A stretch of DNA of 64,000 bases. It comes from Anthopleura xanthogrammica (lineage: Eukaryota; Cnidaria; Anthozoa; Actiniaria; Actiniidae). Positions 43,499-57,400 of this stretch are shown piece after piece (the stretch's first letter is position 1; each line of letters opens with the position of its first letter). The stretch is taken from NCBI GenBank assembly GCA_964019055.1, contig OZ025224.1, positions 4,063,876 through 4,127,875 on the forward strand, in the 5' to 3' direction. The notes beneath the pieces were generated by a model. The model made no database searches. It saw only the letters and a program-made list of their open reading frames with translations, and had not been told where the DNA came from. Position numbers and translations under genes: made by a program.

Positions 43499-45333
43499 GT
43501 TAACGAGCAGCGTTGGCGGCGGTTGTTAGATCGATGAATGCGAAGCGAACGAGCGAATACAAAATGTCAATGAAAGCTAGCTGTACTATGATTACACGGA
43601 TGGCTTCATTACTGACGACAGTAATTATTGTGCATGACGGATTTTAACCAAGTTGTACAAACATATTATTACATAGAAAGAGAAAAATGTGCTGGAACTC
43701 AAAAATTTATAATTTGTATTTTATATTTTCACAAATAACTAGCAAAAGTTCTGTTATTAAAAACGAATAAAAAATAAATAAAAAAGAATTTGAATTCATA
43801 TTGATATTCTTTGTTTTGTTTGTCATACGGTTTGGTTTCGAGAGTTGGTTGAAGTTTTGGAAAGTTCCAGAATACTCAATATACGCAAAAGACAGATATT
43901 AATAAAGCACTGACGGAAATAAATAAAACGAATATTTGAAGAAGAAAAAACTATGAAAAATAGACAGAAAATGAATATAGATAGTAGATTTTTGTTTTAG
44001 AGTGGTTTCCATAAGCTCGTGAAATACAATTCAACATATTTAGCACTTACTTCACCTATAATTCTTTTGTTTTCTGTTCTGTTTGTCTGACTATTATACT
44101 CTAATTAGTATACTTTGTTTCCGCACGGGTTAATCAAAACCACGAATTCTATATTTTTACAAATATTAAACTAGCAAAAGTTCTGTGTTTTACAGTGAGG
44201 ACACTCGAACGTACCATGAACACTTGATATTTTTATATATTTTTTATTTTATGAACTTTCTACTGCTTCAAACCTTCTGAACCCAAATAATCTTATTGTT
44301 CAAAATAAATCATATTTCCAATCGATTCACACAAGGGATAAAGGAGAAAAAAAGTATGAAAAAACCTCAAAGTGTTACCGAATATAAGATAATTTAAAAA
44401 ATAATTTTTATTCATATTCTTTATTTTATTAGTTTGGTTTCTAGAGGTTGTGGCGTTTTTGGAAAGTTCTAGATTTACTCACCCGCGGGCTAATCGGGAG
44501 AATCGGAAATACCTTTATAGTGCCATAGAGTGATTTTTCTTAAAGTGCACCTAACCCCTGATACAATACTTCCAGCATCGATTCTACATGAAGTGAATAT
44601 TTGAATGGTGAAATATTTCTTTATTTGAGTGTTGCGTCTTTAGGTTGTAAATGATCATACTCCCAATATGTTAATGACTGTGACGTCATCCCAGGCTTTT
44701 GAGTATATTTGTTTTACTCATAAAATGTTTAGTATTATGAGAAATTTACAGCAAACCTTATGGAAACCATGAGTATAATGATGATGCTTTTTAACTGCTA
44801 TTTGTGTGAACCTTTTATAGTTTGTATATTTAATCTATATACTACAAGTTGAAATAGAATCACTTTTTTATTTTCTTCAAAAAGTTTAATAATATTATAA
44901 AAATCTTTAAAAAGCCAAATTCTTTTTATGTTAAGGATTCTATTCAAAGTTAAGCTAAGTTACCAAATTGGGTTCCGGATTATATTCCTACATTTCATCT
45001 CATATACTGTATAGAGTACATACAGATATGCTAGCTATAATATTTTAACCAAGCAGTAACGAAAAATGATAGACTATTTTTGTATCAATTCAAATACCAA
45101 GTTCAAGTACGATACTAAAATGTTTAGGCTAGACTGTTTTTCCGTGAATTTGAAATCCTTACATTTGACTCATTCAATTCCTTAGGACGGAAATTAACTA
45201 AGTTTTTGGGGGGGGGGGGGGGGGCTAGAATATTTCTACATTTGAGTTCAAGCTCGTTATCCCGGATGTATACAACTATTCAACAGATTTAGCGGATAGA
45301 ATCCGTATTTTCAATTCAGGTTATTTCGTTTTT
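43499..45333. other. Intergenic region between RPTP and Calx copy 2
   Basis: AT-rich. Holds a roughly 150 bp segment not in unit 1 (about 43750-43940), the repeat 44547-44820 and a 0.5 kb insertion. The Calx promoter presumably lies here. Confidence 0.5.
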
Positions 45334-45351
45334 TTAGTCGTTAAAATTGGA
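44821..45351. mobile_element. 0.53 kb insertion at the RPTP last exon (unit 2 only)
   Basis: Flanked by atag (44817-44820, 45352-45355). Unit 1 has the uninterrupted site gttatagtcactg near 20716-20728. Contains a run of about 19 G (45206-45224). No inverted ends are obvious. Its right edge supplies the final RPTP codons and stop. Confidence 0.75.
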
Positions 45352-45411
45352 ATAGTCACTGAAGGAATCCAAATATGACATCACCAATTCAAAGCAGAAT
45401 CTGTATTGGAC
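45334..45411 (-). CDS. RPTP last exon: end of D2 and stop
   Basis: Reads [20 protein letters not shown] then SNFND and TAA. The first part is the D2 Q-loop helix. The last five codons and stop come from the unit 2-specific insertion. Confidence 0.88.
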   Translation of the reverse strand, partial: VQYRFCFELVMSYLDSFSDYSNFND

Positions 45412-48400
45412 CTGTAGAACAAAATATAAATTAGAAATCATGAGATGTTGTATGATAACTGTTATAAATCTAACATTCTGATTGGTTCGTGACTTTCATT
45501 TGGTCATTCGTATCCGGCAAAATAGCGATTATTTGTAATTTGTCTTTTATTAAAAAAAAACTTGCTTGCTTGCTGTATTCAGTCCTAAAGCACCTTGGGA
45601 TTGTCAGAACACTCAAAAAGTGTTGAGAAGTACTCCTCTATATGTGTCATGCATGCCTCATCTAACATTCTGTCGTGCAAATGTTCTGCGAAACCCCGCT
45701 TGCTTTACAACTGTACACAGCAAGCAATGTGAGGCATGCCGTGAGGCAACACAATACAAATTGTCATCTTTTATTTGGGGAATGAAATCTTTTGTTATTC
45801 ATTGCCCCTGTCCTACAATAACCCTACGTGAAACTCATGTATCCATTAATCAAGGCATAATTCACACACCGTCACAAATTTTAAAGGTATTTTCGTATAG
45901 ACCGGCCTCATTGGAAATGAAACACTCAAAATGCATGCCTCGCTATAGACCCTTTGCACTAGTACGAGTTCCCTAATTTTCAAAACAAAAGACTTCCTTT
46001 CTCTTGAGATGGATCACGAAATCTTTTTTGATGTAATATTTTTCATTGTTTTAGACTCTAGGTAAGGGGGCAGCACACTGATTCCATCGCATCAAAGGCC
46101 AGCAGCTAACTCTTTCAAAATTCAGAATTTAGGGCAAAAGTTTTGGTGGTTAAGATCTGAACTTTTAGAGATCAAACTAAGGACAAACACTAATAAATTA
46201 CCGCAGCATCTACGGCCCCAGGTCTTGATATTCTAAGTGCTTTCACAGTCTGGAAGACATCGACCATTTGTTCGGTTTTGACGCGGTCTAGTAGAGACAG
46301 GATTGTACACAACGTACCACTACGACCAACACCATCACTGTAACAAGGACAAGAAGATTTGACCTTGAGTAAGACTAAGATAATAAAATAAAGAATATGT
46401 AGAGAAAAGCAAAGGAAAGGAAAGGAAATAAAAGAAAAGAAAAGGAGATGTTGGAAAAGTAAAGGAAGTGAAAATAATTCAAAAAAGAAAGGAAGGTATT
46501 ATAAATGTATGGGAGAGAAAACATTGTTAAATACAAGGCCGGACAGGTAATGAGAACTAAACGGCATGGAATGAAAGGAAAGACAAGAGAAAAGAAAAGA
46601 TAAGGCTCTTTATACCTGCATTGGACTACGATAGATTTATTGCCTGACTGCTGTTGCGACCGTTGCAACATTTCAATAAGATCCAACACAGTTCTTATGT
46701 TGCTTGGCGCAGCTCCATCACTCCAGTCTGTGTGCTGGTAATGTCTTACTTCGTGCACTTCGCCAGACCCGTTCTATAAAAGCATTTACAAATCATTTGA
46801 ATATCAAACTGAGGATTTCGGGTACTCAGGAAATGACCCAGCGAAAAAAGAACGTTTTCTCTTCCTTGGGCCGGACTTACTGATTTGTGCGTCAAGTGAA
46901 ATGTCCGTGATGTTACAGAATTCTTGTCTTCTTCTTGGATGATCTCAACCGTGATGTCACCAAACTGTTCTGATCCTTCTTGAGGCCAGTACTTTGGGTA
47001 GTTCTGAAATAAATTGTATGATTTTAGAACGAGACGTTTTTTTTACAATTGAGAGCCCAAGTGAAATTTAATGAGTTGCGTCGCGTTTTGACTTAAGTCG
47101 CTGAAAATATTCAGTTGTTAAAAGCGTCCGAATGTTGATTGATTCAAGGAATCATTGCATGTATTATTCCCCTTTTTCATAACTACGTGACCAATAGACC
47201 TCTTTACCTTCGTATGCAAATTGCCCATTTCAGACCAAATGTCATTCCCTTGAGAAATGTTCTTTTGTTAAAATATTTACACATGAAAGAATCAACTCCC
47301 AAGAGTGGCATCACGTGGTCTGAAATGGGCACAACAAACAACTGAAAGAAGGTGAAGAGGTCTATTGAAAGATTAATCCAAAAATACTGGCTCAGACTAT
47401 TGGGATTTGGATTGAAGGCTGCCAAGAACCATGCCAGAAGTCTTGGATTCGACTTTATAGTTTTTTTTTGTTTTTTTTTTGGGGGGGGGGGGCGTGATTA
47501 TGACAATTAGCCTAATACAAACAAAGTGTAACAGTGCACGCAAGTGTCTGTTGCATATTGCATAAAAAAAATGCGTACCACATTCCCCTCATGTATGTTA
47601 TTCAACATAACAACGGTTCCCAGTTTGTTGTCATAGATCATTTTCCAGAAATCACCGATGGTGTTTTCGAGAGGAGCTTGGGTCAATATATATGCGTGCC
47701 TCTGTCTATAGCCCTGAAATAAATAAAAAAACACCAGTGAATCACATGGTCAGTCTCATGACCATAGTGCACTCGTCTCCGACCTCTGGCCGGGTTACTG
47801 GGCTCGATTCCTGGACTTATTAGCATCACATTTGATGTATGCCTTTCCTTAATTTGTTTGATCTCCCCCAGATTTATAGGCTGACACGGCCAGCTGAAGA
47901 CTAGCCTGCGTGCATATGCATCCGGAACGTAACTGTGGTTAAGTCCGTCTGCGAACCAGCGACAGTTTTCTTGTTCCCGATGGCCCCAAGCAGCGTACCT
48001 GGATTTCAGTACCCGCTCTGATTGGCTCTTTCTTAATTAGTTAAGAATGAATTGGCATAGCAGCCAATATTCACAAATCAACGAATTTTTTAGGCCCATG
48101 TTGGATACTGGATCTCGTAGGAGATTTTTCTATCATTTAAATTTCTATAGGCGCTTGTTTTACTAACAGAGAAGAACAGTTTCAAGATATATCTACTGTT
48201 TTTGCCGTTGAATATTGCGTCTACTTGTTTGTTGACCTTTGCTGTTTGAATCACTACCCTAATTACATATTGTCACACCATTCGTATAAGATAATTCCTT
48301 CCTCTGACAATTCTATCCGTTATTTGTATTTTTTTTTTTTGTTTTGTCTTTGCAATTACATTTACTTACATTTGCATAAGAAGCGTTGATGTAATTGGCT

Positions 48401-51400
48401 CCTTCTTCATCGACGTCAACCTGCAGGAAAACCCTTGCTTTATCCACTGCAAAAGAAACAATTTCCAAAATTGAATTCATCTAGTCTTAAGAATTTTAGT
48501 AGGCACTGGGTGCAAAAGAAAGGTTTGCTTACATGGCAAGATGTTTGGAAACCTGTTTTTCCTGTTATTACAGGGTTTGTTTCCAGCTGTGATTTCATCG
48601 TCTTCGACAGGAGGGCACACATGTGAAAGATGCTGCATATGGAAACATCACATGCAATGATCGAATTATAACATCTAAGACATATTTTGAGCTTCCATTT
48701 AAGTCACTATATATAGATTAAATTTGATCCTGGGGGAGGGGGAAAGCTAAAACTAATTTTGTTTTGGGCTTCAAATTTTTAATGTAAATAACCGCGGTTC
48801 AAACAGGGGCGTAGCGAGGACCTTGAAAGTGGGGGAGGGGGGGGGGCACCCAGGCACCCGGTATAAATAGGCAAACCAAAAAACAGAAACCAAACGTTTT
48901 TATATATTCAAACATTAATTTCAAAACATTTTTGCCCCCCCCCCCCCCCCTCGCTACGCTACTGGGCTCAAATATATATACTGAGTGGAATCGAGATATA
49001 ATGGCCATTCGTCAAGGTCGTGTGCAGCCACATAGCCCTTTATTGGCAACGTAATACACGGATCTTGAAATGCTTGATTATGAACTTATGGGAAAATCTA
49101 TTGCTCCAGCCAATGTGCATCAACGTGCAAAAGTTCCATTGTACAGCCGTATTCCTTTCCCTGCAAATAAAGTCTGATCGCATTAGTCAATGATAGTACA
49201 ATAACAGAATCAATAGGTAACCTTAAATTCCATCTCGTATCCAGAAAGGTTTTCCTTCTCATCAACTTTAGCAAGTTTTTTCATTTCGTCTCTCAGCTGC
49301 TGTGCTCGTATTTCTGTGATTCCACATGTTAGAAACTCGAGGATCGCCGTGTGCACAAACACGTATTGTTCCTGTTAAATTTGAAAGGGTTACGACATTT
49401 AATGGCATCCTAATATTGTTTTTAACAGTTATCGACCTTTTACTTTACTAGACATTCTATAGTTTATGAGGATTCTCCTGCAGAAGTGTTCCATCCTTCT
49501 TCTCTCCTTCCCTCCCTTCCTTATTTGTTTGCTTCCTTGCTTCCTTGCTTCCTTGCTTCCTTGCTTCCTTGCTTCCTTGCTTCCTTGCTTCCTTGCTTCC
49601 TTGCTTCCTTGCTTCCTTGCTTCCTTGCTTCCTTGCTTCCTAGCTTCCTAGCTTCCTAGCTTCCTTGCTTCCTTGCTTCCTTGCTTCCTTCCTTTCTATT
49701 TCTTTCTTTCTTTTTTCTTCTCCTTCTTTCGTTTCTTTTTTCATTTCTTCCTTCTTTCCTTTTCTACATCTGCGTTTTCCTATAATATATAGGGTTCCAA
49801 ACATCCTTTATGCTGATACATATAACTCACCGGTGTCTGCACCATATATGGTCTATTTTCTCTCATCATTTTAACGTAGTTAAAAATACCAATGGTTTTC
49901 TTTTCTTGTGCTTGTCTTAACATCGCATCAACTGCAAGAAAAGCTCCTGTTCGACCAACACCGGCACTGGAAATGAAAATAGCAAATGCTTTTTTGGCAA
50001 TAATTTAAATGAAAAGAGATGCATCCGAAGTTCAATAGATAATAATGATGAACAGTAAAAATCTAAGAACAAAATCTTATTCACATTCCAGGTGATCTGG
50101 AATCCAGACGCACAATGCTTTGTTTGTCACAGCGAAAATATCCAAGAATTTTCAATTATCTCTTGTCAAAATGAAATATCAGTTTCCACCAACAACGGCG
50201 AAATATGTTATTTCTAAAAGATATTTGGTGAATCTTTACGCGGATGAGTTTTAATTTCCTGATTTTCGAGCAAAAGTGGTTACAAATCGAGCAGAAAACC
50301 TGGAACTAGGAAACATTGAGCTATGGACAAAATGTTTGCTGATTGGCTAATTCCTTCGGGCTGAGAGAAGCGAGATCAACTGGTTCCTGTTGATCCGAGA
50401 TTCTCCAGGTTCTTCGGATTTCCTCCCTCCATTTGTCGTGCTCTGACATAGATCAGCCAGGAAGCTGTTTCATGGTTCTATATGTGAGTTAGCCATATAT
50501 GCCTAGCTGACTTAGGTCTGTCCAGAGGCGGTTACAGGGTTCGATCTGTAGAGTTATTCATGCCCTCACTTTGATCAGCCCAGAGGTTGTTTCAGGGTAT
50601 TGAAATATTTGAGCTTCAATATGGTTGCTGCATGTTATACTTCAACCATTTTTCTGCAGCTCTAAGGGTCTCGGCCATTATACTTTACCTGCAGTGAACA
50701 ACCCAAGGACACACCATTGCTGTTTCCGACACAAGACGCCTTCTGAAGGCCAATAACTGTGTTGCATGTTGAGGGACACCTTTATCGGGCCAGGCAGTGA
50801 AATGATACTGGAAGACACAACGCTGTTCATTTGTTTTAGTCTGTGGAAAACAAATATCAATAATAATTAATAATTGCAAAGTGATTGATAAAATGGCGAG
50901 AGTCAATCCATTTCGGACCAAGTGCATGTCATTTCTCTGATAATTAAAATAGTCCTTTTTTGGTAGTGACACTATATATAGGACTCAAAAAAAGGAAAGG
51001 AAAAGACTAGGTGTCTATTGACTTTGTATGTCTTTTTTGCAGGGAACACTTACCTTTGTCAAGTAGAAAGAACGAATCGAGTAATCAGCAAATACTTCAG
51101 TCTTCTGTAGTTGTACAGATATGTCGAGGTAGGTATCACAATCGTCTGGCCAATATTTTTCACATTTGGTCTAAAAATAGAAAAATAAATAAAGTAATCT
51201 ATTTCGTACTTGTATACACGCATCAAGAGTTCTGCGCTACTGCTCTAAGCGCATGCTCAGGGGATTAAAAAGTGGGATAATATTTTGTAAAATATACAAT
51301 TTTTCAGTATATTTGATTCCGAATTCGCTTAACGGTACGCGATCTACGCGATCTTGAATATTTAATGAAAATTGTGCTTGACAAGCTAGAAAGATACAAC

Positions 51401-54400
51401 TAAAATATAGCATATTTTACAAAATATTATCCCACTTTTTAATCCCCTGAGCATAGGCTTAGAGCAGTAGCGCGGAACTCTTGATGCGTATATGTGACTA
51501 TGAGCTTACTCTTAGATTAGAACCTCACATTATTTGAATTAATTTTCCTTTCATCCTTACTTTCAGTGTTACTATTTCTGTTTAATTACATTTATTTTGA
51601 AATCACTTGCGAATCCAATTTGATTGTAGAATTTTCCTTGTGCAATGGAAACATCTCACCATATTTAATACCTTGGGTCCTTCTATTAGACCTGTTAACA
51701 TGAGGATCACTGATGTCTTTTCTTGCCAAATCATACGCCAAAAATCTTCGACAGTCTTTTTAACAGGACCTGTAATAAACCATTTCAAACCATGAATCAC
51801 CCTCTAAAATGATTTAGATAGCGGGCAAGGCTAACACATATATTTTGCAGAGGGAGGGAGACCGGAAGACCCAGAGAAAAGCCTTCGACCAAAGAAACTC
51901 TACGTCTAACTTACATGTGGTGTCGAGTCCAGGAAGTGTGCTTGAGACCCCAAATGGCAGGTATGCTACCTTTCATTCACAGCTAAACCTAACACGCCAA
52001 ATCCCAATTATATCTATGAGTTAGCCGTGCCCTGAATTTGATCTGCCCATGCAGACATTTTTTTGGGGTAGTGATGATGGTTGAAGGTTGAAGCTAGATT
52101 ATGTTGAGCTATGGAGATTGCCATGCATTATATTGATTACCTACCTTGAGAGGCAATGTAGGATATGTGTCTTCCATCAAATCCCTGCACAAAAAGAGCC
52201 AAAAACTTTAGAATCTACGTACTTTTTCTATACTGCATCCACACTCATTGACAACGCAAAACTAAACATAAGAACATGGAATTACCCGGACGTAGCTGGC
52301 GTTGATGTAATCCGAGTCTTCGTCTTTCTTAATTTTCTCCAGAACGACTCTAGAGTGGTCGTCTAATACATAACAAAATATAGTTATAATAAACAGCAAA
52401 CTTACAGTCTGCTCAAGGCCCATTAGAGAACTGGGGAGAAGACTGGGTGAAAATCTCAGTGGGAAGTCCTCTCTCCCAGTCCCATAATCAGTCTGGTAAT
52501 AGACCCCTTGCAGCACGTCCGAATGCAGCTCATTTTGGATGGCAAAACAAAAGGTTCCAATTCACAGGAGATTCTTTTGTTTTGCCCTCCAAATTAAGCT
52601 GCTCTGACGTCACGTGCAAGGGGTCTGATAGCGTGCAGTTTGAAACTCAGTTATGGCTTATTTAATGGAATTGAATTAAAACTTTACTCACAAGGTACAA
52701 TGTTGCCATATCGATTCTTAGTTTTGTTGACTGGTTTCCTAGCAACCAGCAAAGGAAACTGCTGACCATTATTTTCCATGTCCTAGAGAAAGAACAAGAT
52801 TCTAAGTTTCAAGCAATTTTTTGCACAAATTTAGAAAAAGAGCACAGAAAGCTGTGCTGTGAAACATGAGTAGCTATCGACTCATAGCAAATAAGAACTG
52901 TTTTTTCTAGTAGATAGGTTCCAATAGATCCAAGTCGATTGTGGCGTTTTCCCATTTGAGACTACGTTCTATAAACAGAGATTTATCCATATCACTTTAT
53001 CACTGAAGTCCTACTGGTAGACAAGGAAATGGCATGTAAGGAAAGGGCACATGATCAGAAATGGAAAAACAGTGACTGAAATATCTTATTTATAAAATAG
53101 CTACAGCTATCTAAAGAACGTTTGTAAAGGTTTTGTTGCATGTTATATACCAAGCATGAAATGCGCTGCGGATCATACGTAAACAATGTCAGCACAGATT
53201 AATTAAACCTTTCGCTGATTGCATTCACATTGCCCAAAGTGCATTCATGAAATATGCAACATGCAACAAAAACCATCTTCAACCTTTTTTGAAATAGCTG
53301 TAATTCATACGTGTACCTCAAATTCGTTAGTCAGTATTTTGTTTTCGTCCTTCCCAACTTTACGCACATACTCTATAAACTGTCCGATAGGAACTGGGCC
53401 ATTCGTCGCCTCATCAGGATTCAGCAAGTTGCCATATACAGCACCAGATGACGTGGCGTCTTCAATATTGTTTTTGTCCTTTTGATCTTGTTTATCTACA
53501 GGAAAACAATTTCTTAGTAGTAATAATTTTGTTGGCATGATATTGTGTCTGTCATGCCCTACTAATGCGTCCCCTTTCCTCAATCTGGTCCTGGATTCGA
53601 TGCTTGGATTTCTAATAAAATATGAGCTTTGTTTGTTCTCTCCTGTGCTTCAAGGGTTTTTTTCCGTGTTCTCCGGTTTTCTTCCCTTTACAATAATCAT
53701 AATAAGTGCTACCCTCCAAAATCAAGGATATATTTTACGGATTTATATATTTTGTGAACAATCATGACCCAGAAGTTTCCAGGCTAGGGAAGTTTTCTCT
53801 TTTCCACAATTGCATCAGTCAAGCTAACGACAGACTGCCTTAGTATATATTTTATTGGAAATAGCCAAAACCCCAAGTTCTCGACGTTGCATATATAATA
53901 GTAAATAAAATTAAGGGACCAGTATAATGTTAAAGAAAGGAAGAACAAGCCAATGGACTGATTTAGGGTTTTTAATCGGTCTTTTCTCTACACGGCAAGC
54001 AATGTTGAACTTCAAACCTTTTTCTTCGTTACTCTCAATCAACGATTCTCCTACGTCGGGTTCTGAGGCACGGGCTGCAAAATGTACTCGCATTACCTTT
54101 TCTTCTCGCTTTTTATGCCTAAAAATATTAAATGAATTGTAAGTTGGCATTCTTTTTGTTGATGCACAAAAGCATGCTACCACTTGCAAGAGCTTGTTAG
54201 ACATTTCAAGGCTTACTACAAAGAGAATATTGGAGGAGTAATGTGATCGTCCGTGTGAGTGTAGTCTTGATTGAGAAAGACTGACTTGCAAGAAACAATT
54301 TGCAGAGCTGCCTTTCATTTTGGAACCTAATTTCTTTTAATTTTTTTACATTAAAGATGACTATTTTGTGTAGTCTCCAATCACAGTGCACATAGACATA

Positions 54401-57400
54401 CCGAATTTAATGAAAACAACAAACTGACTGACTGACTAACCTTTTTCTCAAAACTATGATAACTATCATGGCAATCATGATTATGATGAGAGCTGAGACT
54501 ACGGCAACAACAACAATTATGATCAGCATAAATGATTCTGATGATGATGATGCTGATGATGTTCCATCCTTTGATTCTGATTTCGTCTCTGTCACTTTAA
54601 AACAAAAACAACATGAACAATAAAGAGAAAATCTCAAAAGCAATTGCAACAAATTGCAGTTATTGTATGACTGGGAAACATTCAGTGGTAAGGAAAATGT
54701 GTGCCGTGACATGACGACGGACACTTTTTGAGCATCCATTGCAAGAATATGGGAAAAATTATTAGATTGGCCTATGAATTATTACAAATGCACTTCAAGC
54801 AAATTGAAAGAGTTTTACAGACTTTGGTTTTGCTTGTTGCTTTTTTAATTTCTTCACTGCTGATAAAACAAGCACTTGATGAAAATATGTACACTAAAGA
54901 AACAGTTATGTACTATATTCTTAACCATAATAATCATGATCTTACCTTTATTTATAGTTATCGGTATGCTAAATGGGCCTGGCCCAATCACGGTGTATCC
55001 TCGAATACTGACATTATACGTCACATTTAGTGACAGGCCGTCCAACAAGTGAGGGGATTTGGTAGCATTTTCTGCTTTTGAAGGTGGTACTACAGCTCGA
55101 CGTTTGCGTTCCAAATTGACAGGTTTCCAGTTAATCTCGTAGGCCACTATTTCACCATTAGCATGTTCTTGTGGTATTTTATCCCAGAGTATGTTAAACT
55201 TGCCGTCTTCCTTTGTAGCTTTAACATTTTTTGGTGCAGCCGATGGCTCTGTAGAATCGGTGCAGTTATATTTTGTTGTTTTTGTTGTTTATGGTGGTGG
55301 TTGTGGTGATGTTCTTTTTATTTATAAAAAAAAACTTAAATTTCCGTCTTGAAACTTGAAATCATTTCTGGTCTCCGAATTAACATTATTTTTCTTTAGC
55401 TGACATTAACGTCAAAAAATGGAACTTAATTATAAGCGTATGGGACAATATAGAACACTATAGTATAGAATCAAGTGTTCCATCGTTCTTCCATACAGTA
55501 AAACGTTGCCTCGTGAGACAACACCTTTTTGACCCAGATTCTATCGGTCAAAAGACTATCATTCTAAAAAAAATTACCTTGAGATTCAGGAATAATGCAT
55601 TGAGATGTATATTACCATTTGCAGGCCTGGGTTGCATCACCTTAGTTACGATATCTAGATGTTTTTTCTCGTTTAAATATTGATATCATCTCATAAGGAT
55701 ATACTGTAGTAAGCATATTATCTAAGCTATAGAAAGTGCGCAATTTGATTCGTATGGAAAATAATATAGTGAAATACTAACCTGCTTGTTGAGTTTTAAA
55801 TGTCTTTGGCCTGCTCCATTTACTGTTCCCAATTTTACTTGAAGCCCTTACTCTAACTGTATACTCTGTGTAGGGTTCCAAGTCTGTTAGGTTATAAGTA
55901 CTTTGATTTGTGTCGGCTATTTTCTTTTCATTGCGTTTGATTGAATATTTTGTGATGTTTCCTTGATCTGCAGTTCTCTTTGGCTGTATTATTATTATAC
56001 GGGCAGCTGATCGTGAAGAGTTCTGTATTTCGATGATAGGTGGTTTGGGTACTCCTGCATGTTTGTGAAAGAATACAAGAATACATTACTCTTAAAACCA
56101 AGAATAAATTGTTTCCATTCGTAAAAAAAAATGCCTCCGTTTTATCTACCAACTAAAAACTATATTATCAATGGCAAATGAGAGTGCTCGGTGTCTCCTA
56201 GACATTCAGTATATATAGAGAGAGCTTGCTCTTCCAGGTGATCTGGAATCTAGACGCGCAAGGCATTGTTTGTCACAACTATTATCTCTTATCAGAATGT
56301 AATATTTTCCACCAACAACGACGAAATATGCTTTCTCTAAAAGGTATTTGGAGAATCTTTGCACGGATGATTTTTATTTTCTTTATTTTTGAGTAAAAGC
56401 TTTTATAAATCGAGCCGAAAACCTGGAACTAGAAAACATTGAGCTACGAACAAAATCAGTGTTCACTGATTGGTTAATTCCTTCAGCCTGAGAGAAGCGA
56501 GATCACCTGGTTTAGCTTATACATTGCTCATTCTCCTTTCATAGACTTCAAAAGTGGTTGCTAGTCACCCATCAAACATCCATAGACTGTGGAACTAAAG
56601 GTGACGGGTTGCCCTAGCAATCCAAATTTACTAAGGTGTATGGAGGTACTCAGCACCACCAAACATGAATTTAACTTTGCATTTTGTGACGCCAGTTATG
56701 AAATTAGACATGCATGGACAATTGCAACTGATGTAGACAAGAAAAACATAGCAAAAACGGTCATTAAAATATATGACATATGAAGGATCTACTTTTGGCT
56801 TTCCCACCGAAAATTGTAAGTGCACCTTTTACTAGACGGAACACGAATGTTTTCAGATAGATCTGGACCCACCCTTGCTAGTTCATGTGCTATTCAATAC
56901 GTACTTACCTAATAGTACTGTGACCTTTCCTCTGCCTTGGTATTTTCCGTAGGAGCCATAATCAACATAACACACGTACTCTATTAAACTGGTACAAAGT
57001 AGTTTCTGAGAAATCACCTCTCCACAAGAATATTTATCATAAACATCATCAGCTGATGTGTAGTTTACACGTAGTGTTGATATGAGTATTGATCCTGTTT
57101 TTACTGTAGAGTAACTTGTAATGTCTGTATCGTTATGGTACCATTTGATATTCAGTCCTCTATCTGCTCTGCACTCCAAGTCCACATGTAATTCACACCT
57201 TGGATCAAGTTTTCCTTTACTGATAAGGTTAGGCGTTTGTGGACCTATAACATAAGATTGGCTTAATTCGTATGCTAATAAGAATGTTATGCAATGTTAA
57301 AAAGAATATTATGAAATGCAAATTTAAACTGCACACCTGAAGTGTTCAAGCTATACTAATGACTCAGCTTACTCCTGGCAAGTGCCAGTCTAGCGACGAC

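Larger units (their letters stand above)
25618..50717. repeat. Tandem segmental duplication, unit 2
   Basis: Direct repeat of 5063-24700, longer mainly because of the 7.2 kb BEL element and the retained D2 exons. It contains the 3' half of the full-length RPTP gene and Calx-beta copy 2. Beyond 50717 the RPTP gene continues without a second copy, so unit 2 represents the original locus and unit 1 the added copy. Confidence 0.88.

Noticed and set aside
45566..45976. 136-codon plus-strand frame
   Set aside because: Lies antisense in the last RPTP intron, no domain, and half of it is missing in unit 1 without conservation of frame.
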